Of a DNA stretch of 29,984 nt, positions 24,810 through 29,984 are shown in pieces. The stretch's first letter is position 1; each line of letters begins with the position of its first letter. The stretch comes from Halonatronomonas sp964558325 (GTDB lineage Bacteria; Bacillota; Halanaerobiia; Halanaerobiales; Halarsenatibacteraceae): assembly GCA_964558325.1 (NCBI GenBank), contig CAZLCX010000022.1:1-29984 (forward strand). Direction: 5' to 3'. A program made the translations under genes and the position numbers. Under the pieces are notes generated by a model. The model was not told the origin of the DNA, searched no databases, and saw nothing but the letters and a program-made list of their open reading frames with translations.

Positions 24810-25190
24810 TTATTTTTCTAACGGTTCAAAGACATCACTATCTTTTAGGTCACTGCAATCTAAATTGCTCTTTTGGTAAATCTCCAATCTATTATTATCA
24901 GCCTGACAGTATTCAACTTTTCCAAGCTCATTATTTAAAACATCAACTATAAAAGGATACTCCTTTAATGTCTTCTGATTTAGGTAATAATATATCCAGA
25001 GGGCATCTTTTTCACTGGAGATGATTTCTGCATTCTTTAAAACATTTAAATGCCGGGAAATATTTGATTGATTTTCATCCATTATATTCTGAAGTTCACA
25101 GACACAGAGTTTCTGCTGATTCAACAGATTTAAAATTCTAAGTCTATTCTCCTGCCCTAAAGCTTTAATTATCTTAAGTAAGTCGGCCAT
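24810..25190 (-). CDS. ArsR/SmtB-family metal-responsive repressor
   Basis: 126-aa winged-helix protein. ALGQENRLRILNLL begins the DNA-binding fold, and QSNISRHLNVLKNAEII is the recognition helix. It carries CVCEL at the metal-sensing position of helix 3, typical of As(III)/Sb(III) or Cd sensors. Extra Cys near the C terminus (VEYCQADN, LDCSDL) could contribute a further site. GGAGG lies 8 nt before the ATG. It has its own promoter (25241-25269) overlapped by an imperfect dyad, so autoregulation is likely. It lies directly downstream of copA, but a terminator and this promoter separate them. No arsenic resistance gene is in view. Confidence 0.88.
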   Translation of the reverse strand: MADLLKIIKALGQENRLRILNLLNQQKLCVCELQNIMDENQSNISRHLNVLKNAEIISSEKDALWIYYYLNQKTLKEYPFIVDVLNNELGKVEYCQADNNRLEIYQKSNLDCSDLKDSDVFEPLEK

Positions 25191-25222
25191 GATTATTCCT
25201 CCATCTTGTAATTAAAATTCAT

Positions 25223-25247
25223 TTATCTGAATTTAATCAAATGATAA
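25223..25247. promoter_or_regulatory. Candidate ArsR-type operator
   Basis: Imperfect dyad with exact arms TTATC and GATAA 15 nt apart. It covers the -10 element of the regulator's promoter, the usual place for an ArsR site. The arms are short, so confidence is limited. Confidence 0.4.
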
Positions 25248-25269
25248 CCTATATATCTATAAATGTCAA
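25241..25269 (-). promoter_or_regulatory. Promoter of the ArsR-family gene
   Basis: Minus-strand TTGACA (25264-25269), a 17-nt spacer, and TATCAT (25241-25246). Confidence 0.65.
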
Positions 25270-25275
25270 TAACCT

Positions 25276-25308
25276 AAAAAACCTGCAGCCTTTGACAGAC
25301 CGCAGGTT
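25276..25308 (-). terminator. Rho-independent terminator of copA
   Basis: Minus-strand 7-bp stem AACCTGC/GCAGGTT around a 15-nt loop, followed by a T-tract (TTTT after the stem). It lies just after the copA stop codon. Confidence 0.78.
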
Positions 25309-25316
25309 TAGTAATA

Positions 25317-27725
25317 TTAATTTTGACTTGTCTGAATGGAAATATCCTTATTCTTTAATCTAGTAGAATTTAAAATAACACTGATAGAGCTGACTGTCAT
25401 TGCGCCGGCAGCAATTATTGGATTAAGAAACCCTAAAGCAGCAACTGGGATTGCCACCGTATTATAGATAAAGGCCCAGAATAAATTCTGTTTAATGGTA
25501 GTAAAGGTATACCGGCTTAACTTAAATCCAGAAACTACAGCACTTAATTCTCCTCTGACCAGAGTTAGATCAGAAGACTCAATGGCAATATCAGTCCCGG
25601 TTCCAATTGCAATCCCGACATTTGCCTGTTTTAAAGCAGGAGCATCATTGATGCCATCTCCAACCATGGCCACTATCTCTCCCTGGGACTGGAGTTTCTT
25701 AACCTCAGATGACTTGTCATCAGGCATAACCTCAGAGATAACCCTGTCAATCCCGACTTCCTCAGCAATGGCCTTAGCTGTTCTCTGGTTATCACCGGTA
25801 ATCATAATAGTTGTTAGCCCCATCTTTTTAAATTCAGCAATTGCCTTAATAGAATCATCTTTTAAAGTATCAGCAACAGCAATTACACCAGCAGCTTTAC
25901 CTGAATAAGCTACCAGCATTGCTGTTTTGGCCTCTTCTTCAAACTCAATAACTTTCTCTTTTAAATCTTCTATATCAATATTTTCTGCTTCCATTAATCT
26001 CTGATTTCCAACTAAAATATATTTTCCATTTATACTGGCTTTAATTCCCCGGCCAACAACTGCCTCAAAATCTGAAATCTCCTTAAGCTCAAGACCCTTC
26101 TCATCAGCTCTCTTAAAGATAGCATCTCCTAAAGGATGTTCTGAGGATTTCTCGGCACTGGCGGCAAACTGCAGGACTTCATCTTCAGTATAATCACCGG
26201 CAGCAACAACATCTGTAACTTCAGGCTGGCCTTTTGTTATGGTACCGGTCTTATCTAAAACAATCGCCGTAATATCTTTCATGGTCTGAATGGCCTCGCC
26301 ATCACGGATTAAAACTCCATTTTCTGCACCCTTACCAGTTCCAACCATCAGGGCAGTCGGTGTTGCCAGACCTAAAGCACAGGGACAGGCTATAACTAAA
26401 ACTGCAATACTGGCAAAGATGGCCTTAGTAACAATATTAGAACCACCTAAAATCATCCAGAGAATAAATGTCAAAATCGAAAGTCCGATAACTGTTGGCA
26501 CAAAATAAGAGGTTACTTTATCTGCCAGAGCCTGAATCGGAACCTTTGTCCCCTGGGCTTCCTCAACCATCTTAATAACCTGGGATAGGAAAGTATCCTG
26601 GCCGACCTTGGTCGCCTTCACTTTTAGGGCACCCTGCTTATTAATTGTTCCACCAATAACTTCATCGCCCTCTGCCTTTTCAACAGGCATTGATTCTCCT
26701 GTGGCCATTGATTCATCAATTGCACTCCTGCCACTAATTACTTTTCCGTCAGTTGGAATCTTCTCACCAGGCTTAACCACCATAATATCATCTATTTCAA
26801 CATCTTCTGCTGGAACTTCAACTTCTTCACCATCAACTATAATTCTGGCTGTATCAGCTCCTAATTCCAGCAGTTTCTTAATTGCCTGAGAAGCCCGGCC
26901 CTTGGCCTTGGCCTCCAGAAATTTCCCGATTAAATGGAAGGCCATAATCCCGGCAGCCAGACCAAAGAAACGGTCAACATCAAAAAAGAAAGCCGAAATT
27001 CCATAACCATAGGCAGCAAAGGTACCAAGGGTGATTAAGACATCCATATTAGCCCCACCATGACGGAGAGAATTAATAGCTCCTTTATGGGTCTCATACC
27101 CAAGGATAAATACAACTGGAAAGGCCAGAGCTGCCTCGATCAAACCCTGAACCCAGCCAGCAACTGGCAGTGAATAACCAAATAAAGTTCCAAACATCAA
27201 AATAAATACCGGTATCGTTAAGGTAAAAGCAGCAATTACCTTTTTTCTGGCTTGATCATATTCCTTTTCCTCCAGGTCTTCCTCCTGGCCGTCATCTGAG
27301 ATTTCTGATTCCTTTAATTGATAACCGGCATCTTCAATAGCCTTAATCATTTCTTTCTTCCCAACAAGATCAGGCATATATTCAACAGTGCCCTTTTCTG
27401 TGGCAAAATTAATATTTACCTTAATAACTCCATCTAATTTAGCAATATTCTTCTCAATTGCCTGGGCACAGGATGAACAGCTCATCCCTGCAATCGGCAA
27501 CTCTATTTTCTGTTTCTGCACACTATATCCACTATTTTCAACAACTTCCTCTAAATCAGCATAACTAATTTTTTCAGGATTATATGAAACTGTAGCTTTT
27601 TCCGTATTTATATTTACTGAAGCTTCACTAATATTTTCAGTTTCAGCAAGAGCATTCTCAACAGCCTGAGAACAGGCCGCACAACTCATGCCCTCAACAG
27701 AAAAAGTAATCTTTTTATCTGCCAT
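25317..27725 (-). CDS. copA: Copper-exporting P1B-type ATPase CopA
   Basis: 802-aa inner-membrane Cu(I) efflux pump. Two N-terminal heavy-metal-associated domains carry GMSCAAC (C15, C18) and GMSCSSC (C83, C86). The membrane core has the Cu(I)-specific CPC in VIACPCALGLATP. Catalytic motifs are TGES (actuator), DKTGT (phosphorylated Asp), SSEHPLG and MVGDGINDAP. The C-terminal membrane pair contains YN and MxxSS (FIYNTVAIPVAALG, AMTVSSISVILNSTRL), as in CopA. Length and order are standard. GGAGG lies about 9 nt before the ATG. It has a strong promoter with a CsoR-type palindrome at the start site, so it should be copper-induced. No csoR or copZ gene is adjacent; the small gene upstream is unrelated. 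Confidence 0.95.
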   Translation of the reverse strand: MADKKITFSVEGMSCAACSQAVENALAETENISEASVNINTEKATVSYNPEKISYADLEEVVENSGYSVQKQKIELPIAGMSCSSCAQAIEKNIAKLDGVIKVNINFATEKGTVEYMPDLVGKKEMIKAIEDAGYQLKESEISDDGQEEDLEEKEYDQARKKVIAAFTLTIPVFILMFGTLFGYSLPVAGWVQGLIEAALAFPVVFILGYETHKGAINSLRHGGANMDVLITLGTFAAYGYGISAFFFDVDRFFGLAAGIMAFHLIGKFLEAKAKGRASQAIKKLLELGADTARIIVDGEEVEVPAEDVEIDDIMVVKPGEKIPTDGKVISGRSAIDESMATGESMPVEKAEGDEVIGGTINKQGALKVKATKVGQDTFLSQVIKMVEEAQGTKVPIQALADKVTSYFVPTVIGLSILTFILWMILGGSNIVTKAIFASIAVLVIACPCALGLATPTALMVGTGKGAENGVLIRDGEAIQTMKDITAIVLDKTGTITKGQPEVTDVVAAGDYTEDEVLQFAASAEKSSEHPLGDAIFKRADEKGLELKEISDFEAVVGRGIKASINGKYILVGNQRLMEAENIDIEDLKEKVIEFEEEAKTAMLVAYSGKAAGVIAVADTLKDDSIKAIAEFKKMGLTTIMITGDNQRTAKAIAEEVGIDRVISEVMPDDKSSEVKKLQSQGEIVAMVGDGINDAPALKQANVGIAIGTGTDIAIESSDLTLVRGELSAVVSGFKLSRYTFTTIKQNLFWAFIYNTVAIPVAALGFLNPIIAAGAMTVSSISVILNSTRLKNKDISIQTSQN

Positions 27726-27754
27726 TTTTATTTCCTCCTCATCCTAATTACAGA

Positions 27755-27772
27755 TACCCCCTGAGGGGTTTA
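27755..27772. promoter_or_regulatory. CsoR-type copper operator upstream of copA
   Basis: GC-rich palindrome TACCCCCTGAGGGGTTTA, arms ACCCC/GGGGT, within a wider TTAC...GTAA frame, in otherwise AT-rich DNA. It covers the predicted transcription start just below the -10 element, so a bound repressor would block initiation. It matches the TACCCC-GGGGTA pattern of CsoR sites. The regulator must be encoded outside this window. Confidence 0.7.
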
Positions 27773-27779
27773 TGTAATT

Positions 27780-27808
27780 AGTATAAGTTTTCTTAGTGAA
27801 TTTGTCAA
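27780..27808 (-). promoter_or_regulatory. Promoter of copA
   Basis: Minus-strand TTGACA (27803-27808), a 17-nt spacer, and TATACT (27780-27785). Predicted start near 27773, at the edge of the palindrome. Confidence 0.75.
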
Positions 27809-27840
27809 GTATTATACAGAAATTGTCCAGGCAATAATAT

Positions 27841-27889
27841 AAAACCCCCTCCTGAAAAGGCAGCAGACTGTTGCTCTTCCAGGAAGGGG
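27841..27889 (-). terminator. Large terminator hairpin after the small membrane-protein gene
   Basis: Minus-strand 10-bp outer stem CCCCTTCCTG/CAGGAGGGGG (one G-U pair) with an imperfect inner stem (GAAGAGCA.../...TGCTGCCTTTTC), then TTTT. It separates this unit from copA. Confidence 0.75.
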
Positions 27890-27899
27890 AAAAGTTTAA

Positions 27900-28271
27900 T
27901 CATATAATTTTTTGATAATTTTCCCTGGCAAAGGTCTCTTCAATAATTTTTAATAACTTCTCTTTGATTTTCTCCTGATTATTTCCATTATTAAATTCAT
28001 GGCACTTACTATAAAAATCATAAAAGTGATAGTATTCTTGGTTATCGCTGGCAGCCTTAAAAAATCTATCTTCAACATCCTCCCAGATACTCATATCAAT
28101 TTTTTCTATAGCATTTCTTTCAAAACCCTGATAGATATTATTCATATCTATTAGTAGATGCTTGACAAACTCCTGTCTCCGCTTCTTTTTACTATACTGC
28201 TTAAAAAAATGATCTGTCAGTAAGCCTAGCATAAAAACAATTATTGTTGCCAGATTAAACTCAATCGCCAT
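27900..28271 (-). CDS. Small single-pass membrane protein, function unknown
   Basis: 123 aa, not recognised. Residues ~4-22 form one TM segment (FNLATIIVFMLGLLTDHFF), followed by a basic stretch (KKKRRQ) that should keep the rest cytoplasmic. The remaining ~90 aa are charged and predicted helical (DMNNIYQGFERNAIEKIDM..., YYHFYDFYSKCHEF, KEKLLKIIEETFA). AGGGG lies 9 nt before the ATG. It starts 51 nt after the amidohydrolase gene with no clear terminator between, and a strong terminator follows, so it is probably co-transcribed with that gene. Its role in relation to it is unknown. Confidence 0.7.
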   Translation of the reverse strand: MAIEFNLATIIVFMLGLLTDHFFKQYSKKKRRQEFVKHLLIDMNNIYQGFERNAIEKIDMSIWEDVEDRFFKAASDNQEYYHFYDFYSKCHEFNNGNNQEKIKEKLLKIIEETFARENYQKII

Positions 28272-28322
28272 AATTTCAACCCCTATTGAAATATTTCCAG
28301 TTAGAAATAACCACCTGGATAT

Positions 28323-29504
28323 CTATCTGACCAGCCTGCCATTCTTATAAACCTGATCAATATTATAGATATCCCTTATATCTTTATCTGGATTACCATC
28401 AACAACAACAAAATGAGCCTTCTTGCCAGCTTCCAAAGAACCTAACTCATCAGCCAATCCTATCATTTCAGCTCCAGTCAGGGTGGCTGCCTTAATCGCC
28501 TCAAGGGGATCCATCCCATGTACAACCATCAACTCTAGTTCATATAAGTTGTTACCATGGAGATTAAGTGGTGTCCCGGCATCAGTTCCCATTGCAATCT
28601 TAACTCCAGCATCCCTGGCCATCTGAAAACTTCTGATATGGCTTTCCAGGACAGCCTCTGATTTCCTGACAGCATATTCAGGAATACCAGCCTCAACACC
28701 TTCCTCCACGATCCAGTGAACTGCAGCCAGGGTCGGCACCAGATAAACATCATTTTTCAGCATAAGCTCAATAGCCTCATCATCTAAAAAGACACCATGC
28801 TCAATACTATCTATTCCAGCCTTTAATGCATTTTTAATGCCCTCAGTACCCTGGGCATGGGTGGCAGTTTTCCGGCCGGCTTTATGGGCCTCAGCAATGG
28901 CAGCAGCCATCTCAGCCTCAGTAAGCTGAGGGGCACCTGGTTCAACCCCTTCAGTCATAACTCCTCCAGTTGCCATTATCTTAATAAAGTCAGCTCCAGC
29001 CTTTAACTGTTCTCTGGCAGCCTTCCTGGCCTCAGCAGGACTATCAACCTCCCTGCCAATCAGGTGGCCGTGACCACCAGTCATAGTTATTAACCTGCCA
29101 GCAAGCTGCAGCTTCGGCCCAGGGATAAGGTCATTGTCAATTGCCTTTTTTAATCCAAATTCCAGATAGTCCAGGCCACCCATATCCCTGGCAGCAACGA
29201 CCCCATTTCTGACAGTCTCCTCCATAAATCCAACTGCCTTAATCGTAATCATCGAATCAGACTCTTCCTCAAGAGAGCTAAAGGGATCAGGAGAAGCGTC
29301 CAGTAAAGAATGAATATGGCCATCTACAATCCCTGGTAGAACAGACCTGCCTCCAAGATCAATAACTTTTCCTGCTTCAGGATAACCCCTCTTAGAACTG
29401 CCAGCAGATTTAATCTTATTATCTTCAACTACAATCAGTCCATCCTCGATAATCTCTTCTCTTTCAACATCTATCAGCCTCAGATTCTTAAATACCTTTT
29501 TCAT
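28323..29504 (-). CDS. Amidohydrolase-superfamily enzyme (imidazolonepropionase/Xaa-Arg dipeptidase-like)
   Basis: 393-aa metal-dependent hydrolase. After a small beta domain, the TIM-barrel ligands are in order: HIH (H63, H65) in LPGIVDGHIHSLL, a probable carboxylated Lys K175 in DFIKIMATGG, H216 in THAQG, H236 in IEHGVF, and D308 in MGTDAGTP. The binuclear set is complete. The TGGHGH segment near 142-147 and HGNNLYELELMV are typical of the group whose characterised members hydrolyse N-blocked or C-terminal-Arg/Lys dipeptides. The actual substrate cannot be read from sequence. There is no signal peptide. AGGAGAGGGG lies 6-10 nt before the ATG. It is the first gene of a probable two-gene transcript with the small membrane protein. 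Confidence 0.85.
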   Translation of the reverse strand: MKKVFKNLRLIDVEREEIIEDGLIVVEDNKIKSAGSSKRGYPEAGKVIDLGGRSVLPGIVDGHIHSLLDASPDPFSSLEEESDSMITIKAVGFMEETVRNGVVAARDMGGLDYLEFGLKKAIDNDLIPGPKLQLAGRLITMTGGHGHLIGREVDSPAEARKAAREQLKAGADFIKIMATGGVMTEGVEPGAPQLTEAEMAAAIAEAHKAGRKTATHAQGTEGIKNALKAGIDSIEHGVFLDDEAIELMLKNDVYLVPTLAAVHWIVEEGVEAGIPEYAVRKSEAVLESHIRSFQMARDAGVKIAMGTDAGTPLNLHGNNLYELELMVVHGMDPLEAIKAATLTGAEMIGLADELGSLEAGKKAHFVVVDGNPDKDIRDIYNIDQVYKNGRLVR

Positions 29505-29570
29505 TGAATTCCCCTCTCCTATCAGCTTTCATCATGCCTAAAACCTTCATATAATCTCATCACTAAAATA

Positions 29571-29599
29571 TTTATAAAATTTATAATCTAATTGCACAA
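29571..29599 (-). promoter_or_regulatory. Candidate promoter of the amidohydrolase gene
   Basis: Minus-strand TTGTGC (29594-29599), a 17-nt spacer, and TATAAA (29571-29576). A better -35 (TTGACA) lies further up but without a good -10 at the right distance. Confidence 0.4.
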
Positions 29600-29639
29600 T
29601 ATCATTAATCTGTCAATATATCAAGATGTAACCAGACAT

Positions 29640-29672
29640 AAAAAACTCTACCAGATTAAAGACCCAGTAGAG
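29640..29672 (-). terminator. Minus-strand terminator facing the repeat lattice
   Basis: Stem CTCTAC/GTAGAG extended by G-U-rich pairs to about 10 bp, followed by six T on the minus strand. No minus-strand gene lies between it and the right edge, so the transcript it ends must cross the 11-bp repeat lattice or start within it. Confidence 0.7.
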
Positions 29673-29726
29673 GCAGTTATAAGCTATTAAAAAAAAACCA
29701 ATTTTCCTCCAGACTAAATACCCTCA

Positions 29727-29957
29727 AGATTCGGTTATTCTTCGCTTTAGCTTCGGTCCTGATTCTGTTTAAATTCGCTCTAATTACGGTCTAGCTGCGG
29801 CTAAAGCTCAGTAAATTAAAAGCTCATGAGAATTAATAATAAATATTCAATTCAGATATATTCCAGTTATCCTCCGGCAGTGCTCCGGCTTTGCTCCGGG
29901 AATCTTCCGGCAGTGCTGCGGCTATCTAACGGCAATACTCCTGGATATCTCCAATAA
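29727..29957. repeat. Degenerate 11-bp phase-locked repeat lattice
   Basis: Twenty-one consecutive 11-bp slots. The first eight (29727-29814) share a TTCGGT core at slot positions 4-9, for example AGCTTCGGTCC and AATTACGGTCT. Three slots (29815-29847) are unrecognisable and two (29848-29869) are partial. The next several (29870-29946) share a TCCGGC core, for example TGCTCCGGCTT and TGCTGCGGCTA. The two arrays are offset by exactly 143 bp, thirteen units. No ORF runs through it and 11 is not a codon multiple. This and the terminator and promoter sites at 29571-29672 are all that is visible in the gene-free stretch 29505-29984. Confidence 0.8.
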
Positions 29958-29984
29958 ATAAACAATCCAAAAAATATAACCAGA

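Noticed and set aside
25317..27725. Plus-strand open frames inside copA (for example 25495-25908 and 26608-26889)
   Set aside because: No ribosome binding sites or recognisable domains; the minus-strand CopA motifs explain the sequence.
24810..27725. copA and the ArsR gene as one operon
   Set aside because: A terminator (25276-25308) and a separate good promoter (25241-25269) lie between them.
29727..29957. CRISPR array
   Set aside because: Units are only 11 bp, degenerate and contiguous, with no unique spacers and no cas genes.
29727..29957. Coding repeat (repeat protein)
   Set aside because: Eleven is not a multiple of three, stops occur in the frames, and no open frame of useful length crosses it.

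Overview
The window looks like chromosome from a low-GC, anaerobic, Gram-positive-lineage bacterium with an outer membrane. Halanaerobiales is my best guess. The reasons are AT-rich intergenic DNA with strong TTGACA/TATAAT promoters and GGAGG ribosome binding sites, a Na+/alanine symporter and an antiporter-type membrane subunit, and a signal-peptide protein ending in an outer-membrane-like beta-barrel with a C-terminal Phe. The lineage is inferred from the overall look, not from any marker gene. No rRNA, tRNA, insertion sequence or CRISPR array is visible.

Layout. (1) 1-310: divergent control region with a minus-strand GEMM/c-di-GMP-I-like aptamer and terminator for a gene off the left edge, and a plus-strand promoter for an orphan MrpD/complex-I-like subunit (311-1795). 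recJ converges on it. (2) 3505-5372: a promoter, a leader with a long hairpin, a DUF47 phosphate regulator, a PiT phosphate transporter and a terminator. (3) 11723 down to 5371, minus strand: a tight six-gene run of a surface metalloprotease-propeller-barrel protein, AlaX-L, a TraX-like protein, a YaiI/YqxD protein, an exported MBL hydrolase fused to ComEA-type HhH, and DUF3006. A 100-N gap sits inside alaX. It is flanked by an exact 55-bp duplication and is almost certainly a scaffolding artefact. (4) An AGCS symporter on its own transcript. (5) A two-gene minus operon: a cobalamin-binding protein with the W-x9-EH photoreceptor signature, overlapping by 4 nt a PAS-like/GGDEF diguanylate cyclase with an I-site. 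(6) Plus strand: ygiQ and an LtaS-type phosphoglycerol transferase that appears to start at AUU. (7) Minus strand: M50 protease-CBS, SIMPL protein, GH38 alpha-mannosidase, ArsR regulator, CopA (with a CsoR-type operator), a small membrane protein and an amidohydrolase. (8) 29505-29984: no gene. It holds a promoter candidate, a minus-strand terminator and a degenerate 11-bp repeat lattice.

The most interesting points are the putative B12/light-to-c-di-GMP operon, with a c-di-GMP-type aptamer in the same window; the 11-bp phase-locked lattice at 29727-29957, with a small sister array at 17563-17595; the metalloprotease-propeller-barrel surface protein; and the apparent AUU start. Most other genes are housekeeping, transport or metal homeostasis.
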